NCBI GenBank assembly: GCA_014379485.1
Contig: JACMLS010000820.1
Span: 1 to 23,731, forward strand
DNA length: 23,731 bases
Reading direction: 5' to 3'
Source of the DNA: Bacteroidia bacterium
GTDB taxonomy: Bacteria > Bacteroidota > Bacteroidia > B-17B0 > Aurantibacillaceae
The notes beneath the pieces are model-generated. The model did no database searches. It had not been told where the DNA came from and was given only the letters and a program-made list of their open reading frames with translations. The position numbers were made by a program, and so were the translations under genes. Shown here in pieces: positions 14,544 to 22,542 of this stretch (positions within the stretch are counted from its first letter, which is position 1; each line of letters starts with the position of its first letter).

Positions 14544-14569
14544 GGACGCTTGAAGTGCAGGTGTGTTTT
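14510..14569. repeat. Two tandem 30-bp imperfect repeats
   Basis: CGCGAGACGCTCGAAGTGCA (14510-14529) recurs as CGCGGGACGCTTGAAGTGCA (14540-14559); by my count the 30-bp units agree at about 24 of 30 positions. They lie immediately upstream of the GNAT -7 box. Translated in the GNAT frame they would give a duplicated T-L-E-V-Q stretch, which explains the long open frame upstream of the real start. Confidence 0.7.
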
Positions 14570-14581
14570 GTAAAAGTAAAT

Positions 14582-14589
14582 TATCTTTG
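14582..14589 (+). promoter_or_regulatory. -7 box of the GNAT gene, 4 nt before ATG
   Basis: TATCTTTG-CAAT-ATG. The perfect -7 match decides the translation start at 14594 over the longer open frame that begins in the repeats at 14486. No TTG at standard spacing. Confidence 0.55.
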
Positions 14590-14593
14590 CAAT

Positions 14594-15094
14594 ATGAATA
14601 TTCTTTCTACAGAACGCCTTTCCCTTCGCGAATTTGAGGTTTCTGACGCAGAAGTTTTTTTTAATCTCAACAATGATCTCGAAGTAATAAAATATACCGG
14701 CGATTTTCCGTTTAAAGATCTTGCGGAGGCAAAACGTTTTTTAGAAACCTATGAGTACAAAAAATTCGGATATGGAAGATGGGCAGTGATATTGAAAGAG
14801 AGCAATGAATTAATTGGCTGGTGCGGATTAAGGCGAGATGAGTTGATGGCCCACACAGATCTTGGGTTTCGTTTTTTTAGAAAACATTGGGGTAAAGGGT
14901 ATGCAACAGAGGCCGGCAAAGCTTGTATTGAATACGGGTTTGATAAATATAAATTAGACAGGATTGTAGGGAAAGCAATGCTGCTAAACACGCAATCAAT
15001 TAAAGTGCTTGAAAAATGCGGAATGCGTTTTGTTGAAGAGAGAGAGTTTGAGTGCCATGCAGGTGCTTTGTATGAGATTCTTCCAAAAACTTAA
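14594..15094 (+). CDS. GNAT-family N-acetyltransferase, RimJ/RimL-like
   Basis: A 166-residue acetyl-CoA-dependent N-acetyltransferase of the GNAT superfamily (Acetyltransf_3 / RimJ-RimL type), presumably cytoplasmic. It starts T-E-R-L-S-L-R-E-F (6-14), the usual opening of this subgroup. It has the central strand L-I-G-W-C-G-L (73-79), the acetyl-CoA loop R-K-H-W-G-K-G-Y-A-T-E-A (about 95-106), and the C-terminal N-T-Q-S-I-K-V-L-E-K-C-G-M (132-144) where the family usually has N-x-x-S-x-x-V-L-E-K-x-G. The substrate (a protein N-terminus, antibiotic or small amine) cannot be told. The open frame extends 36 codons upstream to 14486, but that part is repeat DNA and the promoter lies within it, so I reject it. 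The 3' end overlaps the convergent peptidase gene by TTAA. Confidence 0.88.
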   Translation: MNILSTERLSLREFEVSDAEVFFNLNNDLEVIKYTGDFPFKDLAEAKRFLETYEYKKFGYGRWAVILKESNELIGWCGLRRDELMAHTDLGFRFFRKHWGKGYATEAGKACIEYGFDKYKLDRIVGKAMLLNTQSIKVLEKCGMRFVEEREFECHAGALYEILPKT

Positions 15095-16551
15095 AAAACA
15101 ATAAGTTTCTCGCTTTTCAAAAAAGTTTTCTTTTCAAAAAGTGTTTTGAAGATCTTTTCTGATTCGGCAGAACTGTTTACAGAAACTATTACGTATGGAT
15201 TTTTTGCTTCTGATAAAAAGTAATAAGCAAAAGATCTTTTTTCTTTTGGAATTTTTATTCCGCCAATTTTTTTGTTAAGCGCAGTTATTGTCTCTGCATT
15301 ATCATGGGTGATAAAGTAAATTCTTGTATAAACAGATTTTTCAACTTTCGAAATTGTTTCTTCGTCAATGGGAAAAGAAGAGTTGCAATTGCGGCCCTGG
15401 AAAAATTTATACATTCCGCCAAATACAGGGTTGGGATCTTCTGCATCGCAAGCCATATTAAAAAAAGTAAACAGGTTGTCTGTTTCCTGCAAAGCATCGG
15501 GAAATGTTTTTTGAAATTGAGTAATGCACTGCTCAATAAAAACAGCATCCATTTTTTTTGATGAAGCCAGGTATGTTTTTGCAAAAGGATAAACCGCTTT
15601 CGCGAATTTGTTTATGTAGGCGTTGTTATACCATTCTGCCGAATCAATTTTTCCCGTAAGGTTTTCATTTGCCCAGCCGTTTCCGCAAACGGTAGCCATA
15701 CACTCATTAAACCAATGGTAAGCGTAATTTCTGTAAGGAGAAGGATTGTTTAAAAACAACGAATCAATTTTGGTCTGCAGTTCTACCGGTTGTTCAGAAA
15801 ACAGTACATGACTCATTTCATGATACACAACGCCTAAAAATCCGGGAATGTCTTTTTCTTCGGTAAGCAGATCGGCAACAAGAATATTTCCGTAAGGTTG
15901 TGCGCTTGTGGCACCGCTTTTTCCGGAAACTGGATATAAGAATACTTTAAAGGGAACAGCCCTGTCCCATTTAGCTCCGTAAAACGCTGCAATGTTTCCG
16001 AACAAATAATTCAATTGATTTCCGCCGGCAAAAGCTGCCTGCAATTCATTTTTACGTACTTGCGTTACTGTGCGCCCTTTCAGTTCATTTACTTTGAGCA
16101 GAAATTTTTCTTCGCAGGGTTTCCAGATCAGTTCCTGGTAAACGGGCTCAAAATAGTTTAGCGTTTCAATTAAAACACTTTGTTCTTGCTGAGGTAAAAT
16201 TCCGTTAATGCGTTTTTCAAAATCTTTAAGATCGTTACTTTCAGATGCGGCAATGATCAGCAAATCATAAACACCTCTGCCGGCCATTCGGGTTTCCGGA
16301 AAACCTTCGTAAGCAATCCGCGCTTCTAAATTCAGTTTTTCGAGCGCTGTTATTCTTTTTTTGCTTGCCTCGTTGTTGTATTTGCTGTCCAGGTAAGTTT
16401 TTTCATTTATAAAAGCTCCGTTCGGTCTTCTGAGCGTTTTAACAAAGCGCAGCAGAGAAAGCTGCTTGTTATAAGTAAACTCAAGTTGCAGGTTTTGAGA
16501 TGAGCAGTAAAAACCAATCAGCCAGCAAAAAAGAAGGGCGAATCTTTTCAT
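15091..16551 (-). CDS. Exported DUF4932-like zinc metallopeptidase (HExxH)
   Basis: A 486-residue protein with a signal peptide (about 1-19, ending C-S-S-Q) and an H-E-M-S-H zinc-binding motif at 244-248 within V-V-Y-H-E-M-S-H-V-L-F. A conserved-looking glutamate in H-W-F-N-E-C (Glu283, 35 residues after the second His) could be the third zinc ligand, as in gluzincins. The surroundings resemble my memory of DUF4932 proteins of Bacteroidota, but I am not certain of that family name. It probably cleaves peptides in the periplasm or outside the cell; the substrate is unknown. A near-match -7 box sits 4 nt before the ATG. It lies downstream of, and in the same direction as, the OMP and TPR-SpoIIE genes, with a 69-bp gap. 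Confidence 0.75.
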   Translation of the reverse strand: MKRFALLFCWLIGFYCSSQNLQLEFTYNKQLSLLRFVKTLRRPNGAFINEKTYLDSKYNNEASKKRITALEKLNLEARIAYEGFPETRMAGRGVYDLLIIAASESNDLKDFEKRINGILPQQEQSVLIETLNYFEPVYQELIWKPCEEKFLLKVNELKGRTVTQVRKNELQAAFAGGNQLNYLFGNIAAFYGAKWDRAVPFKVFLYPVSGKSGATSAQPYGNILVADLLTEEKDIPGFLGVVYHEMSHVLFSEQPVELQTKIDSLFLNNPSPYRNYAYHWFNECMATVCGNGWANENLTGKIDSAEWYNNAYINKFAKAVYPFAKTYLASSKKMDAVFIEQCITQFQKTFPDALQETDNLFTFFNMACDAEDPNPVFGGMYKFFQGRNCNSSFPIDEETISKVEKSVYTRIYFITHDNAETITALNKKIGGIKIPKEKRSFAYYFLSEAKNPYVIVSVNSSAESEKIFKTLFEKKTFLKSEKLIVF

Positions 16552-16555
16552 ATCA

Positions 16556-16563
16556 CAAAGAAA
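16556..16563 (-). promoter_or_regulatory. Putative -7 box (one mismatch) of the metallopeptidase gene
   Basis: The minus strand reads TTTCTTTG-TGAT-ATG: one mismatch to TAnnTTTG and the same 4-nt spacing to the start codon as three perfect boxes in this window. Confidence 0.35.
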
Positions 16564-16620
16564 ATGAATCTTTCCGTTTAAACATATAAAGAGAAAATAA
16601 TAATTGTTAAGTACCTGCCA

Positions 16621-18030
16621 TTAAAAAGTAAATCCTATAACAAAAGCAATTTTATTGTACGTAATAACGCCCGAAGGCTCCGGCTTACCCAAAAGATAAG
16701 ATACATTATCTGGTCTTCTGAAATTTACAGGTTGCTGACGTGCTTCAGATTTTCCGAATGAGTAAGTAAATCCACTCGTAACAGTTGTTTTGTTTTTAGA
16801 ATAAGTAAGCCCAAGCGAGTAATGCCAGATGTCGAAACCGCTTTCAGAAAAAACATTATCGTTTATAGAATTAAAATTATAATTACGGCAAGTAAAATCT
16901 GTTCTGAAACCTGCCAGCAAAGAAATAACCGGAGACAAATAGATCTCTGTACCCGCACTTGCGTTTAAAACCGCGTTGGCACCCTTTCGTACACTAAAAA
17001 GAGTGTCGGATTTGTGCATTATTCCCATTGGTCCCGGAATAAGTGATGTGCCCGGCTGCGGCTGGTACAATGCATACCAGGGCACTTTGCCAAAATATTC
17101 TGCAGCAATGTGAATTTTTATTTTTTCTGATTTAAAACTCAGTCCTGTTGAAACAGACCAGGGAGATTTATACTGAGGTTTTATGTTCTCGCCTTTATTG
17201 TATTGATTAAAACCTATAAAGTTTTTATCAGGAAGATTGGCGATATAAAAATAGTTATCGGCCGTGCCTGAACCGGTGATGTGAATAGAAGGAAAGGTAA
17301 AAGCACAACCGGCAGCAAATTTATTTCCGTTATATGAAATTCCGGCTTTTACAATATCGCGTACGGTATAATACGTAAGCCCCCGCGTAAAATCAAGTTT
17401 CATAATGTAGAATTGTCCGGAAGTATTGGGCACAGCGGTTGCATTAACGCCCTGCGAGTTTTTCTGAAAACGATAAGCCACAAAATTTGTAATACCAATG
17501 CCTATATTTTTGCTAAGGCGATAACTGATAGCTGCGCCGCCCCACTGCTCCTGCACTTTGTTGCGCGTTTCAAATTCACCGGTAAACCTGAACAATTCGG
17601 TTGAATCTTTTCCGAAAAGCGGAACATCATCTATTTTGTGTACCGCCTGCAGTTGCGCGTTCACTATATAACGCGACAACAAAATAAATTCAAATTCTAT
17701 TTTTTTTGAAAGTTTTTTATTTCCACCAACTAATTGTGGAGCCACATCGTAGTTTTGACTTTCGAGATCAAGGCCTTGTCCCATTCCGTTTTTTACTTTC
17801 AGAATTTCCATCTGAAAGGCGTTGGCAGAAACAGAAATGTGTGTAGAGTCTTTAAAGGCCAAAGTGCCGGGGTTATAATAAATGGCCCCATCGTCAATAA
17901 AGCTGGCAACAGAAGCACCGCCCAGTAAATTTGATTTTGCACCGTATTGTGTGCTCCAGTAATTATTTTCCTGGCAATAAGAAGATAAACATAACAGAAA
18001 AAAAACAGAACAAGAAAGGCTCTTTTTCAT
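16621..18030 (-). CDS. OmpP1/FadL/TodX-like outer-membrane protein
   Basis: A 469-residue outer-membrane beta-barrel. The signal peptide is at about 1-20 (M-K-K-S-L-S-C-S-V-F-F-L-L, ending Y-C-Q). The N-terminal mature sequence G-A-K-S-N-L-L-G-G-A-S-V-A-S, then D-D-G-A-I-Y-Y-N-P-G-T-L-A-F, is the hatch-region signature of FadL/TodX hydrophobic-compound transporters. The protein ends in Phe (I-G-F-T-F), as expected for barrel assembly by BAM. I choose the Met at 18030; the open frame runs 18 codons further into the upstream gene, but those residues spoil the signal peptide. With that start, the gap to the TPR-SpoIIE stop codon is 29 bp, so the two are probably co-transcribed and could couple an outer-membrane protein to the phosphatase. 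That functional link is inference. Confidence 0.82.
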   Translation of the reverse strand: MKKSLSCSVFFLLCLSSYCQENNYWSTQYGAKSNLLGGASVASFIDDGAIYYNPGTLAFKDSTHISVSANAFQMEILKVKNGMGQGLDLESQNYDVAPQLVGGNKKLSKKIEFEFILLSRYIVNAQLQAVHKIDDVPLFGKDSTELFRFTGEFETRNKVQEQWGGAAISYRLSKNIGIGITNFVAYRFQKNSQGVNATAVPNTSGQFYIMKLDFTRGLTYYTVRDIVKAGISYNGNKFAAGCAFTFPSIHITGSGTADNYFYIANLPDKNFIGFNQYNKGENIKPQYKSPWSVSTGLSFKSEKIKIHIAAEYFGKVPWYALYQPQPGTSLIPGPMGIMHKSDTLFSVRKGANAVLNASAGTEIYLSPVISLLAGFRTDFTCRNYNFNSINDNVFSESGFDIWHYSLGLTYSKNKTTVTSGFTYSFGKSEARQQPVNFRRPDNVSYLLGKPEPSGVITYNKIAFVIGFTF

Positions 18031-18059
18031 AAGAAGAAAAATCTTTAATAAAAGTAATT

Positions 18060-20732
18060 TTAAACTCTCACGCCAATAACACACACATCATCTACCTGCT
18101 CATGGTCGGCCCTCCATTTTTCGAAAGTAGAATTGATCTTTTCTTTCTGTTGCTCCATGCCCAGATTCTGAACAGAAAGAATTAGTTTTTTAAAATTGGC
18201 CGACATGAATTTTTTTCCTTTGGGCCCGCCAAACTGATCTGCAAAACCATCAGAGAAAATGTAAATAGAATCGCCGCTGTACAACTGAATGGTTTGTGTA
18301 GTGAACGGCGCAGGACTTGATGTTTTGCCAATGGGTTGTTTGTTGGCTTTGTATTCTTCAATTTCTGTTTTTCCTTTACGAACCACCCATAAAGGATTGT
18401 TTGCGCCGGCCCAATGTAATTGTTTTGTAATACTGTTGAGTGAGCAAAAAGAAATATCCATTCCATCTTTTACCTCATCTTCACTTTTTTCAAATTCTTC
18501 TATTACAATTTCTCTTGTTTTATCAAGCACTTTGCCGGGGTCGGTTAATTTATATTCACGCACACTTCTGTACAAGGCGTTGTTGCAAATTACGCTCACC
18601 AAAGCACCGGGAACACCATGACCCGTGCAGTCTGCTGCTGCAAATAAAATATTGTTGCGCACTTCTTCGAGCCAGTAAAAATCTCCGGCTACAATTTGTT
18701 TGGGTTTGTATAAAATAAAACTTTCTTTTAAAAAACCTTTTACAAATTTAATGGGAGGCAAGATCGCTAATTGCAGGCGTTGGGCATAGTTAATACTGTC
18801 TTCTATTTCTTTGTGCGCCTCTGCAAGAACGCTGTGCTGTTGCTCAATTTTTTGTTTCTGCGCTTCAATTTCTATTTTGGCTTTTTTGTTTTTCTTACTG
18901 CTTCGCACTGCCAGCGCAAACATTCCCAAAGCAAGTAATGCGGCAAGACTTACGCCGGCAAGAAAAATTGTTTTTTTCTTATTCGCTTCTTCAGTTACTT
19001 CTTTTTCTTTTGCGAGCAGGGTTTTATCCTTATTAAGATTACTTACTTCCAGTTCAAAAGAAGATTTTTCTAACTGAGAAAGCTTTTCTTTTTTTCGCAG
19101 ATTTTCTTCGAGCGCATTGATCATGAGAAGAGAACTGCTTTTTTGTTTTTCTAATTGCAACAATTCATCTGACAGGCTGTTGAGCTGTTTTTCTTTTCGT
19201 TCTGTATATTTTACTCTCTGCTCAAGTAATTGTTGCAACTCAGTGTTTGCATCTACAGAAAATTTAAGCGCTGTATATAGTTTGTAATAATCCAGCACGC
19301 TTACACAATTATTCTTTTTAGAGGCAAGATGCGCCATTCCTAAATAATCTGCCTGTATCACATCTCTGTAATTTTCCTGTTTTGCAATTCCAAGGCTTGA
19401 TTCGTAATAATACAGAGCAGAGTCTGTGCGCTCTGTTTTTAAATAAGCGTTGCCAAGATTATATAATGTAAGTGCTTCAGATTTTTTAGTGTTCAGTTCT
19501 TTTTTAAGTTTAAGAGACTCCAGGTACATTCCTATGGATTGCCCGGTTTTTTCCTGTCCGAAAAAAACGTTGCCCAGGTTGTTGTATTCCTGTGCAAGTT
19601 CGGCCTGGTTGTTTTGCTCTTTATCAAGTTCAATTGCTTTGTTAATGTTTATAGCGGCGGCCTCATAATTTTTGTCGAGATAATAATTATTTCCAATGTT
19701 GTTGTAGGTTGCACTTAGTTCTGTTTTATTTCCGGCGCGTTCTTCATCTTTTATCAGCAGCTCAAGGGTTGATCTTTCTTTTTGAAAATCATGCCCGGTT
19801 TTATACGTATTAGCAATAGAATTGAGCATTTCATTTGCTTTTTCCTGTTGCCCTCCTTTTTTGTAGATAAGATAAGCCTGCTCGTAAGAACCAATGGCCG
19901 CATTGTAATTTCCCATGTTTTCCTGTGCGGCGGCAATGTTGTTGTAGAGAATGGCAACATTATCTGAGTCTGCATTTAAACTTCCGTAATTAATCGCGTC
20001 TCTGAAATTTTGTATTGCTTTTTCATACTCTCCACTTTCAAATTGCTGCACGCCCATTTTATTCAGATCGTTTTGCGCTGCTTTAAGATCTGCGTTTGCA
20101 AAATGCGTTTCGAGTACCTTTTCTGTTTCCTGTACTTTAATTTTTGTTTTGTTTTCTGTTGTGTTTGCAATGACAGTTTTTTCGAGCGGATTTTTCTTTT
20201 GCAGGTCGTTGTTTATTATTGTGGTGGGTTTTACTATAACATTTTTTGCCGCAATGGCGGCCGCAGGTTTATTTCTCCAGCTACGGCTGCACACATAATT
20301 CTGAATTTCTTTTGTGCTGATGTTTGTCACTTTAAAAGTGATCATAACATCATTTTCCATTTTCGAAATTTTTCCTTTACAAAAGACAGGAAGGCCTTCT
20401 AAAATTCCCTGAAACATAATGTCTGCATTCTGAATTTGAAAAGTTCCTTGAAAAAACTTGCCCTTGTTTGTTTTGGTCAGATATTTTTCAAGTTCGTCAA
20501 TGCTGCCCGGCTCGCTTTTCAGCACATCCATCAACACAACATTATCTGCATATAAACGAATGGCGACAAGTTTACCAACCCTGCTGTCGCCTTTTCTCAT
20601 ATAGCCCTGGTAAATTCCCTCCACGTCAGAAGCCTCGTAGCTTTGAGAATAAAAACAGGAAGAAGAAAAAACAAAAAGAGTAAAAAGAAAGATTGTTGAG
20701 AATAAGCTTCTCTGCAAACGGGGGCTATTCAT
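18060..20732 (-). CDS. TPR - transmembrane - SpoIIE (PP2C-type) phosphatase
   Basis: An 890-residue signalling protein. In order: signal peptide (about 1-30); a beta-rich N-terminal domain I do not recognise (about 33-150); a linker; TPR units (about 222-480); coiled coil (about 495-585); transmembrane helix (588-610); coiled coil with the linker motif D-S-I-N-Y-A-Q-R-L-Q (645-654); and a SpoIIE phosphatase domain (about 660-890). The metal-binding acidic residues are all present: Asp684 in A-G-D-F-Y-W, Asp701 in A-A-D-C-T-G-H-G, Asp828 in F-S-D-G and Asp881-Asp882 near the C-terminus, so it should be an active Ser/Thr phosphatase. Typical SpoIIE targets are anti-anti-sigma factors, but none is encoded here. 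The topology would put the TPRs outside the inner membrane and the phosphatase in the cytoplasm. Confidence 0.92.
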   Translation of the reverse strand: MNSPRLQRSLFSTIFLFTLFVFSSSCFYSQSYEASDVEGIYQGYMRKGDSRVGKLVAIRLYADNVVLMDVLKSEPGSIDELEKYLTKTNKGKFFQGTFQIQNADIMFQGILEGLPVFCKGKISKMENDVMITFKVTNISTKEIQNYVCSRSWRNKPAAAIAAKNVIVKPTTIINNDLQKKNPLEKTVIANTTENKTKIKVQETEKVLETHFANADLKAAQNDLNKMGVQQFESGEYEKAIQNFRDAINYGSLNADSDNVAILYNNIAAAQENMGNYNAAIGSYEQAYLIYKKGGQQEKANEMLNSIANTYKTGHDFQKERSTLELLIKDEERAGNKTELSATYNNIGNNYYLDKNYEAAAININKAIELDKEQNNQAELAQEYNNLGNVFFGQEKTGQSIGMYLESLKLKKELNTKKSEALTLYNLGNAYLKTERTDSALYYYESSLGIAKQENYRDVIQADYLGMAHLASKKNNCVSVLDYYKLYTALKFSVDANTELQQLLEQRVKYTERKEKQLNSLSDELLQLEKQKSSSLLMINALEENLRKKEKLSQLEKSSFELEVSNLNKDKTLLAKEKEVTEEANKKKTIFLAGVSLAALLALGMFALAVRSSKKNKKAKIEIEAQKQKIEQQHSVLAEAHKEIEDSINYAQRLQLAILPPIKFVKGFLKESFILYKPKQIVAGDFYWLEEVRNNILFAAADCTGHGVPGALVSVICNNALYRSVREYKLTDPGKVLDKTREIVIEEFEKSEDEVKDGMDISFCSLNSITKQLHWAGANNPLWVVRKGKTEIEEYKANKQPIGKTSSPAPFTTQTIQLYSGDSIYIFSDGFADQFGGPKGKKFMSANFKKLILSVQNLGMEQQKEKINSTFEKWRADHEQVDDVCVIGVRV

Positions 20733-20798
20733 AAGAAAATCAATTTGACCTGAAAAGTAAAAATAGGCAAAATCCTTCCAATAAAAAAGGAATAGTAA

Positions 20799-21755
20799 CT
20801 AAGGCGTTTTATTAATGGAAAGATCCTGGATGGCAGATTGATTTTCCTCAATATCAACGGTAAAAGTTTTTTCGGGGTAGCCGGGTGCTGTAACCGAAAT
20901 AACTGCAAGGCCTGCAACAATACCCGTAAATTTATAAGCCCCTTTTACATCTGTTTTTACTTTTACATCATTTATTTCAATTATTGCATTTGGAATTGCC
21001 TTGCCGCTAATTTCGTCTTTTAAAACACCTGAAAGATTTCCTTTCATAAAACTTTTCGGATTGATCATTACTTTAATAAAATCTATTGCAAAACCATCTT
21101 CGGCCCCCGTTTTAGAATCGTCGATAAAAATTTCTGCTTCGTTTTTTTTAAATTCAGAAATAAAATTTGCAGGAACTTTTATAGTGATCAGTTTTCCAAT
21201 GGGTCCTGTCTGATTAAGCGAGTTGATGCTTTTGCTAGCAACCGGGCAAATTTTTCCGTTAATAAAAAAATCAAATTTACTGCAGATTACCGGCGACTGA
21301 AAATCATCTACAAATAATTGCAGGCTTACATTTTTTATTTTGGAGGTATCAATTCCTGCCAATGGAATTTTATAAGTGAAAACTGTTTTACCAAATGCTT
21401 CTTTGAGTGCGCCCTGTTGCCCGCTGTAACCTTCTCCTCCGCAAGGAGCTTCTTTTGTTCCCATAGAAGAAGGAACAAGGATCATGTCGTAACCTAAGAT
21501 TTCTGTGCTATCGCGCTCCCACGGATACGCGTGCGAGGGAGTGCTCTTCCCTGTAAACGGATTAAAATTTTCTTCCCAGCCAAAACCTAAATTATCAATA
21601 TCGCCTTGCCTGATCATGTAATCGCATTCTACAGTGTTTGCTTTAAGAACATTTCTGCTTTTCCAGTCTCCGTTTGTGGCATCGGTTTGAGAGAAAAGGC
21701 GCGCAGTAAAAAGAAAAAATAGCAGTAAGAAATTAAAAGAGGAAGGTGTTTTCAT
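20799..21755 (-). CDS. Exported protein with C-terminal carboxypeptidase-regulatory-like domain
   Basis: A 318-residue exported protein with a signal peptide at about 1-23. The C-terminal 80 residues (G-N-L-S-G-V-L-K-D-E-I-S-G-K-A-I-P-N-A, then K-G-A-Y-K-F-T-G-I and A-P-G-Y) form a carboxypeptidase-D-regulatory-like Ig-type domain, an adhesion or scaffold fold common on Bacteroidota surface proteins. The N-terminal region (D-N-L-G-F-G-W, then F-N-P-F-T-G-K-S-T-P and Y-P-W) resembles an extracellular module I recall in Bacteroidota OmpA-type proteins, though no OmpA domain follows here. Five cysteines are present in the mature part. It precedes the TPR-SpoIIE gene in the same direction with a 66-bp gap. 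The function is unknown. Confidence 0.72.
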   Translation of the reverse strand: MKTPSSFNFLLLFFLFTARLFSQTDATNGDWKSRNVLKANTVECDYMIRQGDIDNLGFGWEENFNPFTGKSTPSHAYPWERDSTEILGYDMILVPSSMGTKEAPCGGEGYSGQQGALKEAFGKTVFTYKIPLAGIDTSKIKNVSLQLFVDDFQSPVICSKFDFFINGKICPVASKSINSLNQTGPIGKLITIKVPANFISEFKKNEAEIFIDDSKTGAEDGFAIDFIKVMINPKSFMKGNLSGVLKDEISGKAIPNAIIEINDVKVKTDVKGAYKFTGIVAGLAVISVTAPGYPEKTFTVDIEENQSAIQDLSINKTP

Positions 21756-21774
21756 GAAGTGATTTTATGGACAA

Positions 21775-21782
21775 CAAAAATA
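21775..21782 (-). promoter_or_regulatory. Putative -7 box of the gene at 20799-21755
   Basis: The minus strand reads TATTTTTG, a perfect TAnnTTTG match, ending 19 nt before the ATG and just after the stop codon of the preceding membrane-protein gene. No TTG at the usual -33 spacing, and A/T-rich context makes chance matches likely. Confidence 0.35.
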
Positions 21783-21786
21783 AAAA

Positions 21787-22512
21787 TTATTTTTGCTTTA
21801 GCGAATGTTCCTTAGACAGCAATTTAAACAAAGAAGCAATGTGTGAGAATAAAACTACAGGAACAATAACTGTTGGCAACCAAACGAACGGAAAAGCAAA
21901 AACAGCTTTGTTTGGCTGAAGCATTCCGAACTTTTGAAAAGGGTAGGGCATAGAGAAGACCGCTGTAAGCACAATATTTACAAGCAAAGCCAGGCAAATT
22001 AAATTCCAGGCAATCAAGGCATTTTTTCCGGCAGATCTTTTTTTGAAAATTAACCAGATCATAAGCGGCGCAGTAAGGCCGCTGAGAATATCAAAATTTC
22101 TTCCGCTAAAAGTCATTTCTTCGGGAATGGTTTTGAGTTGATACAGCAGAAACAGTCCAAGTTCAACCGGAATTCTTACTACATGTATCCAGGTAAGAGA
22201 TTCGAGATCTAATTTTAGCATGCCTTTTCTCCAGGGCGAAAAAACAAGAACAGCAAGAATAAAAAGGAAGGCAGGCCCCACTCCGTATAAAAAAATGTGC
22301 GGGGGCAATTCTGTAAAATTTGCGTAGAAACCAGAAAACCCCCAGGCAGCCTGTAAAGCGAGCCAGAAAAATAAAAAGATCATAATGCGTTTTCCGGTGT
22401 GTGCCGGATTTTCGAGTGTTGATTTTGCAATACTCTTTAAAAAGAGAAAGATGGTAAGCAGCGTAATGGCAATTCCGATGAACACGGGCAGATATCCTAT
22501 TTCTTTGAGCAT
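21787..22512 (-). CDS. Seven-helix membrane protein in a marR operon
   Basis: A 241-residue integral membrane protein with about seven hydrophobic helices (about 8-26, 43-62, 75-92, 108-126, 142-157, 166-188, 203-231). I do not recognise the family. It has short loops and no signal peptide, nucleotide-binding or known transporter signature. Its gene begins 21 bp after the marR stop codon, and a second copy of the MarR-type palindrome occupies that junction, so it is the likely regulated target of the repressor. By analogy with marR-linked genes it may be involved in export or sensing of a small molecule, but that is inference. Confidence 0.75.
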   Translation of the reverse strand: MLKEIGYLPVFIGIAITLLTIFLFLKSIAKSTLENPAHTGKRIMIFLFFWLALQAAWGFSGFYANFTELPPHIFLYGVGPAFLFILAVLVFSPWRKGMLKLDLESLTWIHVVRIPVELGLFLLYQLKTIPEEMTFSGRNFDILSGLTAPLMIWLIFKKRSAGKNALIAWNLICLALLVNIVLTAVFSMPYPFQKFGMLQPNKAVFAFPFVWLPTVIVPVVLFSHIASLFKLLSKEHSLKQK

Positions 22513-22524
22513 GGTTCTGGTTTT

Positions 22525-22542
22525 TAGTTGTAACTACAACAA
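22525..22542. promoter_or_regulatory. Second MarR-type operator copy at the marR/membrane-protein junction
   Basis: TAGTTGTA-AC-TACAACAA: the same left arm, the same 2-nt spacer and 7 of 8 bases of the right arm of the operator upstream of marR. It overlaps the marR stop codon (22534-22536) and lies 12 bp before the membrane-protein ATG. No -7 box is visible around it. Confidence 0.7.

Noticed and set aside
14486..14593. In-frame 36-codon N-terminal extension of the GNAT gene
   Set aside because: It is made of the duplicated 30-bp repeat and the promoter's -7 box lies inside it; the family's normal T-E-R-L opening begins right after the ATG at 14594.
18031..18084. 18-codon upstream extension of the FadL-like protein overlapping the phosphatase gene
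   Set aside because: It would put charged residues and a second hydrophobic run before a complete signal peptide that begins at the Met at 18030.
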